Positions 53,555 through 62,632 of a stretch of DNA of 64,000 nucleotides are shown piece by piece. Made by a program: the position numbers and the translations under genes. The stretch covers positions 495,940 through 559,939 of the forward strand of contig NZ_QWGA01000007.1 in assembly GCF_003576245.1 (NCBI RefSeq), written 5' to 3'. The notes under the pieces were generated by a model that was not told where the DNA came from, searched no databases, and was given only the letters and a program-made list of their open reading frames with translations. This DNA is from Henriciella algicola. Lineage in GTDB: Bacteria > Pseudomonadota > Alphaproteobacteria > Caulobacterales > Hyphomonadaceae. Position 1 is the first letter of the stretch, and every line of letters starts with the position of its first letter.

Positions 53555-54678
53555 ACGCCAAGCTCCAGATAGAAGATGGCGAATAGCGCATCGATGACGA
53601 TGATCGAGAAAAGGGCCTGAACGACCGACTTCGTTGTCGACTGGCCGAGAGATTGAACGCTCCCACCTACCAGCAACCCCTGACGACAACCGATCAGGGC
53701 GACGACAAGCCCGAAAACCGGCGCCTTGGACATACCGACCCAGAAATTCTCAATTGGAACATAGTTCTGCAGGCGATTCATGAACACGGTCGGGTTGATA
53801 TCGAGCGCTAGCCAGCTGACGAATGCACCGCCGCCAACGCCGAACAGGACAGCTATAAGTGTCAGGACCGGCGTCATCACGAGCATTGCGAAAGCGCGCG
53901 GGACAACCAGCACATCCATCGGGTTCAGGCCAAGCGTTGTCATCGCATCGACCTCCTGACGCATGCGCATCGCGCCGATCTGCGCTGTAAATGCGGAATT
54001 TGTGCGACCAGCCAGAATGATGGCTGTGAGGATGACACCGAACTCGCGAAGGATCGCGATGCCGACCAGTTCAACGGTAAAGATCGTTGCGCCAAATTCT
54101 GAAAGCGTCGTTGCGCCGATAAAGGCGACCACCATGCCAACGAAGAATGAGAGGAAGGCAACGATCGGCACCGCATCGAGGCCAGAATCTTCCATCACAG
54201 AGACAAGCGCCGTCCAGCGCATCTTGGACGGACGCGTCACGATGTGCGCCATCGCCATGATGGTCTCACCCAGAAAAGAGAGCGTCTCGACCGTCTCGTC
54301 GATGAAATGCATCGTGGCGCGCCCGGTCCGCTCCAGAAGGTCAACGACGCCGAATTCCCTCTTGCGCGCCTCGTCGTCACGCTCTGGGCGCAATTCACCC
54401 GCCTGCTTCAGAAGCGCAGTGGCTTGGTCGCTCGCATTGACTGGCTCAACGTTGCCTGCGCCTGAGCGGCAGGCGAAACGGTCGATGACAAAGGCGCCTG
54501 CGGTGTCGAGCTTGCCGAGCTCGGCGCAATCGACCTCCAGCCCATCAAGTCCGGAGGCATCTTCGGACGCAAGCCTGTCTGAAATCTTGCCGACCGTATG
54601 GATGGTCCAGTCGCCGGACACGCTGAGCCGGCCGCGCGAGGCGTCAGTCGTCAGCTCATATTCAGGCGTAACTGGCAT
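53551..54678 (-). CDS. mlaE: MlaE family permease fused to an N-terminal STAS domain
   Basis: 375 residues. Residues 1-100 form a STAS-like domain (LSVSGDWTIHTVGKISDRL, LDTAGAFVIDRF) such as MlaB contributes as a separate protein in E. coli. The MlaE permease part runs from about residue 115 with FVGMVVAFIGATTLSEFGAT, the conserved EFGVILTAIILAGRTNSAFTAQ segment and several membrane helices to FYLELGV. The fusion therefore joins MlaB and MlaE functions. No mlaC gene follows. The start has a weak ribosome site, and the dipeptide epimerase gene diverges from it. Confidence 0.92.
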   Translation of the reverse strand: MPVTPEYELTTDASRGRLSVSGDWTIHTVGKISDRLASEDASGLDGLEVDCAELGKLDTAGAFVIDRFACRSGAGNVEPVNASDQATALLKQAGELRPERDDEARKREFGVVDLLERTGRATMHFIDETVETLSFLGETIMAMAHIVTRPSKMRWTALVSVMEDSGLDAVPIVAFLSFFVGMVVAFIGATTLSEFGATIFTVELVGIAILREFGVILTAIILAGRTNSAFTAQIGAMRMRQEVDAMTTLGLNPMDVLVVPRAFAMLVMTPVLTLIAVLFGVGGGAFVSWLALDINPTVFMNRLQNYVPIENFWVGMSKAPVFGLVVALIGCRQGLLVGGSVQSLGQSTTKSVVQALFSIIVIDALFAIFYLELGV

Positions 54679-54778
54679 GCCGGTCCTGTTTCTCGCTCAA
54701 AGCGTATGCGCGCGCGGACCTTGAGCATGACAGCAAGCTGCTTACAACATCCGGCAATACAGCTAGAGCTTATTGCAT

Positions 54779-55756
54779 ATGATCACGCTTTCAATTGAGC
54801 ACGTCTCATCCCCGCTGGCGCGGGAATTTTCCATCTCACGTGGCGCCAAGACATCTGCCGAATCAGTACTCGTGACGCTGCAGCAGGACGGGGCGGCAGG
54901 CCGCGGCGAAAGCGTGCCCTATGGACGCTATGGCGAAACGGTCGAAAGCGTCATAGCCGCCATTGAAGAACACCGCGCTGCCATTGAAGGCGACCTTACG
55001 CGCGACGCGCTCCAGACGCTTATGCCCGCAGGTGCCGCGCGCTGCGCCGTCGACTGCGCCATGTGGGATCTTGAAGCAAAGCGGACAGGCAAACCCGTCT
55101 GGCAACTCGCTGGCCTTCCAGAACCGGCACCCCTCGAAACAGCCGTGACCATCGTCCTCTCCAGCGCAGATGAAATGGCGAAAGCGGCCAGAGATGCGCC
55201 CGGCAAATTGCTCAAGGTCAAGCTTGGCGGCGACGGCGATATGGACCGCGTGCGCGCCGTCCACGAAGCACGCCCCGACGCCCGACTCATTCTCGATGCA
55301 AACGAACAGCTTGAGGCTGGCGCCCTACCCGGCCTTGCCCGTGAGGCAGCCAAGCTCGGCGTCGTCCTGATCGAACAGCCCTTCGCTGATGGCCAGGATG
55401 GCGCGCTCCTGAAGCGCCCGCCGGAAGTCGCGATCTGCGCCGATGAGAGCGCCCACACACGTGAGCAGGTGCAGGACCTCGCCCGGCTTTACGACGCGGT
55501 GAACGTCAAGCTCGACAAGACTGGCGGCCTCACCGAAGCCATCGCCATGGTCCGCGAGGCCAAGGCCTGCGGTCTCGGCGTCATGGTTGGTTGCATGGTG
55601 GCTGGCTCCATCAGCATGGCCCCGGCCGTGCTTCTCGGTACGCTCGCCGACGCCGTCGATCTCGATGGCCCGCTCTGGCTCTCAAAGGATGTCGAGCACG
55701 GCCTGACATATGAGGGCGGAACCGTTTTCCCGCCCTCAAGAGATCTATGGGGCTAG
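54779..55756 (+). CDS. enolase-superfamily dipeptide epimerase
   Basis: 325 residues from the ATG at 54779 (a TTG 6 bases upstream is not supported). The barrel has a KxK motif in LLKVKLGG, metal ligands Asp in LILDANEQL, Glu in VLIEQPFADG and Asp in AICADES, and the second catalytic Lys in VNVKLDKTGG. MVGCMVAGSISMAP is typical of L-Ala-D/L-Glu epimerases. It likely epimerises dipeptides derived from peptidoglycan or N-acyl amino acids. Its stop region overlaps the convergent CrtC-like gene by 4 bases. Confidence 0.93.
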   Translation: MITLSIEHVSSPLAREFSISRGAKTSAESVLVTLQQDGAAGRGESVPYGRYGETVESVIAAIEEHRAAIEGDLTRDALQTLMPAGAARCAVDCAMWDLEAKRTGKPVWQLAGLPEPAPLETAVTIVLSSADEMAKAARDAPGKLLKVKLGGDGDMDRVRAVHEARPDARLILDANEQLEAGALPGLAREAAKLGVVLIEQPFADGQDGALLKRPPEVAICADESAHTREQVQDLARLYDAVNVKLDKTGGLTEAIAMVREAKACGLGVMVGCMVAGSISMAPAVLLGTLADAVDLDGPLWLSKDVEHGLTYEGGTVFPPSRDLWG

Positions 55757-56850
55757 GCGTCCAGAACGTCCTTCCAGCCAGATGGCGCATGCGGCCCGAT
55801 GAAGAGCTGCTCCAGCGCGCCGATGCCCTCTGACGATTTCCCGTCAGGGCCTTCATGGGTCACCTTGGAGATCGCCTGAATGTGCAGATTGGTCGGCTCT
55901 TTCCAGGTCATCACGCCCGGTTTGAAGTCCTCCCGTTCGATCGCATACTCGCCCTTATAGACGCCATGGCCCCAGCTCGGATGGCCATAGCCAAGCCCCT
56001 TCATCTGGAAGATAGACTGCGGTTCATAATGAACCTTGTGCAAGCGGCCCTGCGTATCAGTGACCTCAAGAAGGCCCTTGCTGATCCGGCGTGTACCGGC
56101 CTCATACTCAGCCGAGAACTTCGGATGATCGAGATGCATCAGACCGTCCGCATCGGCGCCGTCCATGCCCAGCACAGCGCGCGTGTTCCAGCTCTCGCCC
56201 TTCTCATCCTCATTGACGTGGAAATAGACGGCGAGGTTCTCGAAATTGAGCGGCGTCCAGACCCAGTAGAACTGGAACGGTTTTTCAGGAACCACGGGCT
56301 GCGGGTCCTGCGCCCCGATTGGCCGCACACCCCAGCTTCTGTCGCGCGTGCCGTAATAGCTCGACACCTCGATGCGCTCGCCGTCCACCTCGATCCAGCC
56401 ATTCCAGTAGCCATTCTGCGTCATGCGGGTGACATCCATCACCGTGCGCGAGCCTGAGCGGCGTTGGAAGCGTGGCTCCTCAACCGGGAAGTGACGCCCT
56501 TCAAAGGTCAGCTCGCCCGAGATGCCCTCAGCACCTTCCAGCGTGATCTTCACAGAGTGAAGCGGCTGGAGCACGTCGATCTTCATCGGCCCGACGCGCG
56601 TATCCATCCGTTCATGGTGCATGACCCGCGACAGGTGTACCGAATGCTGCACCCCGTCCTTCAGGACCGAAAACGCGCCGTCCATGATGTTGAGGTGCGG
56701 GTAGACACCAAAGGCCGCGCCGAAGAAGACAGAGCCATCCTTCGAATAGCCATTGAAGAAGTAGCGGTCGTAGAAATTGCGGTCGGACCCTGCGACCCAG
56801 ACCGGTTCAGGTGTCTGGTGGATCGGGTATTCGTCGCCCCATGTGAGCAT
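55753..56850 (-). CDS. CrtC-like (hydroxyneurosporene synthase/AttH) protein
   Basis: 365 residues. The protein is beta-rich with no signal peptide. HQTPEPVWVAGSDRNFYDRYFFNGYS opens it; GELTFEGRHFPVEEPRF and GWIEVDGERIEVSSYYGTRDRSWGVRPIG look like the double-lipocalin fold of the CrtC/AttH superfamily, including the characteristic R-D-R-S-W-G motif. Members include carotenoid hydratases and many uncharacterised lipid-associated proteins. No other carotenoid gene is nearby, so carotenoid chemistry is unlikely. The VOC gene precedes it by 3 bases in an operon. Confidence 0.78.
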   Translation of the reverse strand: MLTWGDEYPIHQTPEPVWVAGSDRNFYDRYFFNGYSKDGSVFFGAAFGVYPHLNIMDGAFSVLKDGVQHSVHLSRVMHHERMDTRVGPMKIDVLQPLHSVKITLEGAEGISGELTFEGRHFPVEEPRFQRRSGSRTVMDVTRMTQNGYWNGWIEVDGERIEVSSYYGTRDRSWGVRPIGAQDPQPVVPEKPFQFYWVWTPLNFENLAVYFHVNEDEKGESWNTRAVLGMDGADADGLMHLDHPKFSAEYEAGTRRISKGLLEVTDTQGRLHKVHYEPQSIFQMKGLGYGHPSWGHGVYKGEYAIEREDFKPGVMTWKEPTNLHIQAISKVTHEGPDGKSSEGIGALEQLFIGPHAPSGWKDVLDA

Positions 56851-56853
56851 TGG

Positions 56854-57258
56854 CTAGCCTTTCTTTTCTATACTTGCGCCGAACCCGATAAGGTTTCCGG
56901 CAGGGTCCCAGAGATGAAATTCGCGCATGCCATGGCCAAGCTGATCCTTGGGTTCAGCCTCGATACGCCCCGGCACGAAGTCGTTATAGGTTGAGGCTTC
57001 GAGCCATTCGGCGTGAAGCAGGTCGAGATGCTCGACACAGGCGATTTCCGTATAGCAGGCTGTGTTCTCCGCTATGGACCGGTCGGCACATTTCCAGAGA
57101 TGAAGCGCCAGCTTGCCGCGCCGGACGATTGCGTAATTCCCATCGTCGAACACAGTCGTCCGAAAGCCCAGATGCTTTTCATACCAGCGGGCGGCCTCGC
57201 CCGGATCGGGCGCAGCAAATTTCGGTGCCGTGTGTGATCCCTCCAGCGGATCGTACAT
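56854..57258 (-). CDS. VOC family (glyoxalase-like) protein
   Basis: 134 residues from the ATG at 57258 (GGAAGGAAACCGG upstream). The vicinal oxygen chelate fold shows in PDPGEAARWYEKHLGFRTTVFDDGNYAIVRRG and REFHLWDPAGNLIGF; the metal ligands His in LALHLW and Glu in MREFHLWD fit. The family includes glyoxalase I, dioxygenases and resistance proteins; the substrate cannot be told. It is the first gene of a two-gene operon with the CrtC-like protein. Confidence 0.88.
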   Translation of the reverse strand: MYDPLEGSHTAPKFAAPDPGEAARWYEKHLGFRTTVFDDGNYAIVRRGKLALHLWKCADRSIAENTACYTEIACVEHLDLLHAEWLEASTYNDFVPGRIEAEPKDQLGHGMREFHLWDPAGNLIGFGASIEKKG

Positions 57259-57356
57259 CCGGTTTCCTTCCCTGTCGTGACCTCTTGGCGGGTCTTTCCT
57301 CTTGCCTACACTGTCGAAACCGGAGACCGGGATCAATCACTGACGCGGGGAGAGAC

Positions 57357-57773
57357 ATGACGTCGAAAGTTACTGCGGAGGAAGCAAACGCTTTCCTCAC
57401 CAAGGCCTTCAACAGTTCCCAGAACCGGTCCGAAGTCATCCTGATGGAAGATGGCCACGCCATCATGCGCCTGAAGGCTGGCCCAGAACACCTGCGCCCC
57501 GGCGGCTACATCTCCGGCCCGACGCAAATGACCCTGGCTGACAGCGTCACCTATATGGCGATCTTCACGCGCCTCGGGATCACGCCGATGACGGTGACGA
57601 GCAACCTCAACATCAACTTCCTGCGCCCCTGTATCGGCGAAGCCGTTATCGCAGAGGCAAAGCTGATGAAGCTCGGCAAAACGCTCGCCGTCGCCGAGGT
57701 GGAAATTCGCGCCGAAGGCTCCGACAAGGTCGCAAGCCACGTCATCGTGACCTATTCGATCCCGGCAAGCTGA
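57357..57773 (+). CDS. PaaI-type hotdog thioesterase
   Basis: 138 residues from the ATG at 57357 (GGGGAGAGAC upstream). The hotdog fold shows in LRPGGYISGPTQMTLADSVTYMAIFTRLG, with the central helix and the catalytic Asp in LADS, then TSNLNINFLRPC and LAVAEVEIRAEGSDKVASHVIVTY. Members hydrolyse acyl-CoA thioesters, often aromatic or medium-chain. The gene is divergent from the VOC gene and stands alone before the beta-lactamase-fold gene. Cytosolic. Confidence 0.92.
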   Translation: MTSKVTAEEANAFLTKAFNSSQNRSEVILMEDGHAIMRLKAGPEHLRPGGYISGPTQMTLADSVTYMAIFTRLGITPMTVTSNLNINFLRPCIGEAVIAEAKLMKLGKTLAVAEVEIRAEGSDKVASHVIVTYSIPAS

Positions 57774-57858
57774 GTGCGGCCCGGCCCCGGCCGGGTTTCC
57801 GCTCGCCTTCGCGCGACCGTCTGCTAAGCTTGTCCGGAAAAGACTCTGGAGGGGTGTC

Positions 57859-59334
57859 ATGATCCGCACAATGCTTATCGCAACAACTGGCCTTGCCGCG
57901 TTCGGCGCAGGCGCTTCGGCGCAATCTGCCGAAGAGCAGCTGGAGTCGCGCTACCGCGCCCTCGCGGCGATCATCGATGCCCGCCTCGAGAGAGAAGCGG
58001 TGCCTGGCGCATCCTTTGGCCTTATCCATGACCAGTCGCTGGTCTGGTCTCACCATTATGGTGTCGAAGACAAGGAAACCGGCACGCCTGTCACGGGCGA
58101 TACGGTGTTCAGCATCTGCTCTGTCTCGAAGCTCTTCAACGGCGTTGCAGCGATGTCGCTCGTGGAGGAAGGATCGCTCGATCTCGATCAGCCGATCTTC
58201 GACTATGTCGGCACGGACGGCCCAAAGGATGAAACGGGCGCCGAGGAAACCGCCACCCTTCGCAATATTCTCAGCCATGTCTCAGGCTTGCCTCGCGAAG
58301 GCGTGGAGGACTTCTGGACCGATACGTCATTCCCGGACACTGCCGCCCTCATGGCCTCGACCAGTGCCCATGACCAGCTCTACAGGCCCTATGATCACTG
58401 GCAGTATTCCAATCTCGGCATGGCCCTTATCGGCGAGGCGATTGCAGGGGCAAGCGGCAAAAGCTGGGGCGACTATATCACCGATACGATCCTCACGCCG
58501 CTCGGCATGAGCGAGACGCGCACCGACATGCCGTTTGAAGAGGTCGGCAACGGTTTTGCGCGCGGCTATTATGTCCGTAACGGCAAGGGTGAGCGCGCCC
58601 CCGTCCCGGAGCACACATTCAAGGCCTACGCACCGGCCGCGGGTATCGCGTCCAGCGTCAATGACATGGCGAAATTCGCCAGCTGGCACTTCCGTCTGCA
58701 CGAAAATGGCGGTGAGGAAATCCTGAAAGCAACCACGCTGCGCAACATGCAACGCGTCCATTGGGTCAACCAGGATTTCGATGGACCTGCCTGGGGGCTC
58801 GCCTATGCGGCAAACCGCTACGGAGAGAAAACGCTGTGGGGCCATGGCGGCTACTGCCCCGGCTCGCGGACCGAGTTCGTCATGCGCCTGCCCGATAAGA
58901 CCGGTTATGTGATGATGATGACGGCCAATGACGTCATCACAGGCTTCTACACCCGGCTTGCCTATGACTTTCTCAATGCAAAGGTCACGGCAGTCCATGG
59001 CGCGGATGACGAAGCGGCAGAGGACGAAGAAGACACCGGCGAAGTAGATACCGAGGCGCCCGATGTCGATCTGTCCGACTTTGAGGGCTATTACGCACCC
59101 GAAAACTATGACTGGGACCGCTATATCGGCATCGATGACGGCAAACTGTTTTCGATCTCTGTCTTCAACAGCGATCCAGTGAAAAACATGGAAATCTTTG
59201 TCCATGACGAAGGTGACCGGTTCTACCGCCAGCGCGACGATGAGAGCGAAGGCGAGCCCGTCATTTTCGAACGAGACGAAGCGGGGAACGTGGTCGCTAT
59301 CGTCCAGCATAGCTATCGCAGCTACAAGCGGTGA
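57859..59334 (+). CDS. secreted beta-lactamase-fold serine hydrolase
   Basis: 491 residues. A signal peptide ends near GAGASAQ. The active-site S-x-x-K is SVSK (residues 88-91) and the Y-x-N motif YSN (183-185), as in class C beta-lactamases, carboxypeptidases and esterases of this superfamily. HGGYCPGSR supplies the third motif (HGG-like). A C-terminal region of about 120 residues with an acidic segment (EAAEDEEDTGEVDTEAPDVDLSD) is extra to the core and ends in a beta domain. Gram-negative periplasm or surface. True beta-lactamase activity is not implied. GGAGGGGTGTC precedes the ATG. Confidence 0.9.
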   Translation: MIRTMLIATTGLAAFGAGASAQSAEEQLESRYRALAAIIDARLEREAVPGASFGLIHDQSLVWSHHYGVEDKETGTPVTGDTVFSICSVSKLFNGVAAMSLVEEGSLDLDQPIFDYVGTDGPKDETGAEETATLRNILSHVSGLPREGVEDFWTDTSFPDTAALMASTSAHDQLYRPYDHWQYSNLGMALIGEAIAGASGKSWGDYITDTILTPLGMSETRTDMPFEEVGNGFARGYYVRNGKGERAPVPEHTFKAYAPAAGIASSVNDMAKFASWHFRLHENGGEEILKATTLRNMQRVHWVNQDFDGPAWGLAYAANRYGEKTLWGHGGYCPGSRTEFVMRLPDKTGYVMMMTANDVITGFYTRLAYDFLNAKVTAVHGADDEAAEDEEDTGEVDTEAPDVDLSDFEGYYAPENYDWDRYIGIDDGKLFSISVFNSDPVKNMEIFVHDEGDRFYRQRDDESEGEPVIFERDEAGNVVAIVQHSYRSYKR

Positions 59335-59444
59335 GCCAGGCCGCCCCTCGCCGCGCATTCCGCTGCGGCATAGGCACTCTCCCCTATGTCTGGAGGCGTC
59401 CGCAGTGCTAGTCTGACCTCATAAAAGTCCAAGGGAGGACAAGT

Positions 59445-60947
59445 ATGAGCGAACAGATACTCGATGTGCTCATCGTCGGTGCCGGTATTTCCGGCGTTGG
59501 AGCAGCCCGCCACATGAAGACCCGCTGCCCGGGCAAGAAGGTCGCCGTTTTTGAGGCGCTGGACGGCTTTGGTGGCACGTGGAAGGTGCACACCTATCCC
59601 GGCATCCGCTCTGACAGCGACCTCTACACCTTCGGCTACCGCGACAAGCCTTGGACCGGCCCGCCTATCGCCACGGCCGACGAGATCCTCACCTATATGG
59701 GCGAGTTCATCGAAGAGAACGGCCTCGCCCCGCTCATTCATTACAATCACAAGATCACGAAGGCTGAATGGTCGTCGGCTGAAAAGCTCTACACCGTCAC
59801 CTATGAGACCCCTGACGGCGAGCACACCGTAAAGGCGCGCTTCCTCTGGATGTGTCAGGGCTATTACGACCTCGACAAGGGCTACACGCCCGACTGGGAC
59901 GGTATGGACAGCTTCAAGGGCGAAATCGTCCACCCTCAGAACTGGCCGGACAATATCGACCTTTCCGGCAAGAAAGTCGTCGTCATCGGCTCTGGCGCAA
60001 CTGCCGCCACGCTGGTGCCGAACATCGCAAAGTCATGCGACCACGTCACCATGCTCCAGAGGTCGCCCACCTATTTCTCGACCGGGCGCAACGCGAACGA
60101 CCTCGCCGACGAGCTCCGCCGCCTCGAAATCGATGAGGAGTGGATCCACACCATCATCCGCAAGAAAGCGCTGACCGATCAGCGTGACTTCACAGCGGCC
60201 GCACGGTCTGACCCGGACGCCGTGAAGAAAATGCTGTTCGACAACATCAAGGCCGTCATGGGCGAGGATTGCGACATGACGCCGTTCACGCCGAACTACC
60301 GGCCGTGGCGCCAGCGCATTGCCTTCGTGCCGGATGGCGACTTCTTCCACGCGGTGCGTGAAGGCAAGGCCAGCGTTGTCACCGACCATATCGACCGCTT
60401 TGTCCCCGAAGGCATCAAGCTCAAGTCCGGCGAAGTGCTTGAAGCCGACATCATCATCACGGCGACTGGCTTCAATCTCAAATTCCTCGGCAACATTCCC
60501 TTTGTTGTCGATGGCGAACCGATCGATTTCAATGACCGGCTCACCTGGCGCGGCATGATGATCGAGGATGTGCCGAACATGCTTTATGTCTTCGGGTATT
60601 TCCGCGCCAGCTGGACGTTGCGTGTCGACCTGCTCGGCGACTTCATGGTCCGCCTGCTGGAACATATGGACCAGACCGGCGCCGCCGAAGTGCGCCCGCA
60701 AGTGCCCGCAAATGAGCGTGCCCTCGAGCGGATGAGCTGGATGGACGCGGTCGACTTCAACCCCGGCTACCTGCAGCGCGGTGAGCACCTGATGCCGAAG
60801 CGGATCGATCATCTCGAATGGCAGCATACGCAGGACTATTGGCACGAGAAGGACGCCCTTCCAGAGGTCGACCTTGATGAAGCTTCCCTCGTCTATGAAG
60901 ACGCCTCAGGTCAGCTTGTCGGCAAGGCCTCAGCCAACGCCGCCTGA
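59445..60947 (+). CDS. Baeyer-Villiger-type flavin monooxygenase
   Basis: 500 residues. FAD binding: LIVGAGISGVGAARHM; FGGTWKVHTYPGIRSDSD follows. The Baeyer-Villiger fingerprint F-x-G-x-x-x-H-x-x-x-W-P is present as FKGEIVHPQNWP, and a second dinucleotide motif VVVIGSGATAATL binds NADPH. The family oxidises ketones to esters or hydroxylates amines and sulfides. No partner esterase or alcohol dehydrogenase gene is adjacent, though an SDR follows two genes later. A GGGAGGACAAGT precedes the ATG. Cytosolic. Confidence 0.95.
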   Translation: MSEQILDVLIVGAGISGVGAARHMKTRCPGKKVAVFEALDGFGGTWKVHTYPGIRSDSDLYTFGYRDKPWTGPPIATADEILTYMGEFIEENGLAPLIHYNHKITKAEWSSAEKLYTVTYETPDGEHTVKARFLWMCQGYYDLDKGYTPDWDGMDSFKGEIVHPQNWPDNIDLSGKKVVVIGSGATAATLVPNIAKSCDHVTMLQRSPTYFSTGRNANDLADELRRLEIDEEWIHTIIRKKALTDQRDFTAAARSDPDAVKKMLFDNIKAVMGEDCDMTPFTPNYRPWRQRIAFVPDGDFFHAVREGKASVVTDHIDRFVPEGIKLKSGEVLEADIIITATGFNLKFLGNIPFVVDGEPIDFNDRLTWRGMMIEDVPNMLYVFGYFRASWTLRVDLLGDFMVRLLEHMDQTGAAEVRPQVPANERALERMSWMDAVDFNPGYLQRGEHLMPKRIDHLEWQHTQDYWHEKDALPEVDLDEASLVYEDASGQLVGKASANAA

Positions 60948-61022
60948 CCGGTCCACTGAGACGGAATGCACCATTGATGGCCTCCAGCCGCCTGCTCTAG
61001 GACTGCTGGCTGGAGGCCCCAA

Positions 61023-61376
61023 ATGGCATTGACCCTTATCGCTTCAGTTCTTGGCTTTGCTGGTGTCGCCCTCGGCGCATTCGGCGCGCATGGCATGTCT
61101 GGCCGGTTCTCACCGGAAAGCCGCGGCTGGTGGGAAACCGCCACGCTCTACCTGCTTGTTCATGCGGTCGCCGTCTTTGCCGCCAGTCTGTCAGGACGCA
61201 CCGGACTCTTTTCCGCTGGCGGCTGGGCGATGATCATCGGGGCCGTGATCTTCTCCGGCACGCTCTACGCCATGACGCTCGGCGCACCGCGCTGGTTCGG
61301 CGCCATTACGCCGATTGGCGGCGTCGGCCTGCTCATCGGCTGGGCCCTCTTCGCGGTCGCTGCCCTGCGCAGCTGA
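61023..61376 (+). CDS. DUF423 membrane protein
   Basis: 117 residues with four hydrophobic helices: LIASVLGFAGVALGAFGAHGM, TLYLLVHAVAVFAASLSG, WAMIIGAVIFSGTLYAMTLG and GGVGLLIGWALFAVAAL. The LGAFGAHG segment of the first helix and the TLY-L-H-A region are the family signatures of DUF423 (YgdD). Function is unknown. The gene is probably monocistronic; the neighbours are a monooxygenase and an SDR. Confidence 0.9.
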   Translation: MALTLIASVLGFAGVALGAFGAHGMSGRFSPESRGWWETATLYLLVHAVAVFAASLSGRTGLFSAGGWAMIIGAVIFSGTLYAMTLGAPRWFGAITPIGGVGLLIGWALFAVAALRS

Positions 61377-61475
61377 GTTTCACTCCATCAGGTTTCCGCA
61401 AGGTATTGGCAGCGCGCGCGATTTGAATATGGTGCGGCGCCAGATACTGCACATGTGAAATAAATGGAGGAAACC

Positions 61476-62246
61476 ATGGCCAGTCTTTTCGATCTCACCG
61501 GCAAGGTCGCGCTCATCACCGGCTCGTCCCGCGGCATCGGCAAATCGATCGCCGAAGAGATGGCAGAGCAAGGTGCAAAGGTCGTCATTTCCTCGCGCAA
61601 GCCCGGCCCCTGTCAGGAAGTCGCTGAAGCGCTGAATGAGAAGCATGGCGCAGGCACGGCGATCTCCGTCCCGGCCAATATCTCCTCCAAGGATGAACTT
61701 CAGCACCTTGTGGACGAGACGCGCGCCTCTTTCGGCAAGATCGACATTCTGGTCTGTAACGCCGCCTCCAACCCGTATTATGGCCCGATGGAAGAGATTG
61801 GCGATGAGCAGTTCGAGAAGATCCTCTCCAACAACATCATCTCCAATCACTGGCTGATCCAGATGGTCGCGCCAGAGATGAAGGAGCGCAAGGACGGCGC
61901 AATCGTGATCATCTCATCGATTGGTGGCCTCAAGGGCTCTCCGGTGATCGGCGCCTACAACATCTCCAAGGCGGCTGATTTCCAGCTTGCCCGCAACTAT
62001 GCGATCGAGCTCGGCCCGCACAATATCCGCGTGAACTGCGTCGCCCCCGGCCTCATCAAGACCGACTTTGCAAAAGCGCTCTGGGAAAACCCTGAAAACG
62101 CCGCCCGCATCGAAAAAGGCACGCCGATGCGCCGCATTGGTGACCCGGTCGATATTGCCGGCGCAGCCATTTTCCTCGCATCGGACGCTGGCAAATACAT
62201 GGCTGGCCAGATGATCGTCGTCGATGGCGGCTCCGTCATCGTCTAG
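61476..62246 (+). CDS. SDR family oxidoreductase
   Basis: 256 residues from the ATG at 61476 (GGAGG five bases upstream). TGSSRGIGKSIA binds the cofactor; ISSRKP after the second strand suggests NADP. The catalytic Tyr-x3-Lys is AYNISKAAD, and the Ser of ISSIGG is in place. The ending MAGQMIVVDGG is typical. Close in type to acyl-CoA-linked or sterol-type SDRs. The next two genes follow tightly: CsaA-like after 14 bases, then a thioesterase. Confidence 0.94.
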   Translation: MASLFDLTGKVALITGSSRGIGKSIAEEMAEQGAKVVISSRKPGPCQEVAEALNEKHGAGTAISVPANISSKDELQHLVDETRASFGKIDILVCNAASNPYYGPMEEIGDEQFEKILSNNIISNHWLIQMVAPEMKERKDGAIVIISSIGGLKGSPVIGAYNISKAADFQLARNYAIELGPHNIRVNCVAPGLIKTDFAKALWENPENAARIEKGTPMRRIGDPVDIAGAAIFLASDAGKYMAGQMIVVDGGSVIV

Positions 62247-62260
62247 GAAAGACCACACCC

Positions 62261-62632
62261 ATGCATAAGGTAGACCTGCCGGGCGACGCCCCGGCAGACC
62301 CGACCGATTTCGACACGTTCCGCCAGATCGATGTGCGCATCGGCACCGTGCTGGAGGCCGCCCCGCTTGAGGGCGCGCGCAAGCCGGCTATCCGCCTCGT
62401 CATCGATTTCGGCCCGGGTGTCGGCGAAAAGAAATCCTCGGCCCAGATCACCGAACACTACACCCCCGAACAGCTTGTCGGGCGTCAGGTCATGGCCGTG
62501 GTGAACTTCCCGCCACGCCAGATCGGCAAGTTCATGTCCGAAGTCCTGACCCTTGGCTTCCCCGACGACGGCGGCGCCATTGTGCTGGCCGCACCAGATA
62601 CGCCAGTCCCGAACGGAGCCCGCCTCGCATGA
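62261..62632 (+). CDS. csaA: CsaA-like tRNA-binding (EMAP/OB-fold) protein
   Basis: 123 residues. FDTFRQIDVRIGTVLEAAPLEGARKPAIRLVIDFG opens a tRNA-binding domain, QIT and the LVGRQVMAVVNFPPRQIGKFMSEVLTLGF segment follow, as in CsaA and the C-terminal domain of MetRS. CsaA has been described as a secretion-linked chaperone and tRNA binder. MetG in this genome lacks the domain. An N-terminal extension of about 18 residues is slightly long. AGGAAAG lies 9 bases upstream of the ATG. The stop overlaps the next start (ATGA). Confidence 0.9.
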   Translation: MHKVDLPGDAPADPTDFDTFRQIDVRIGTVLEAAPLEGARKPAIRLVIDFGPGVGEKKSSAQITEHYTPEQLVGRQVMAVVNFPPRQIGKFMSEVLTLGFPDDGGAIVLAAPDTPVPNGARLA

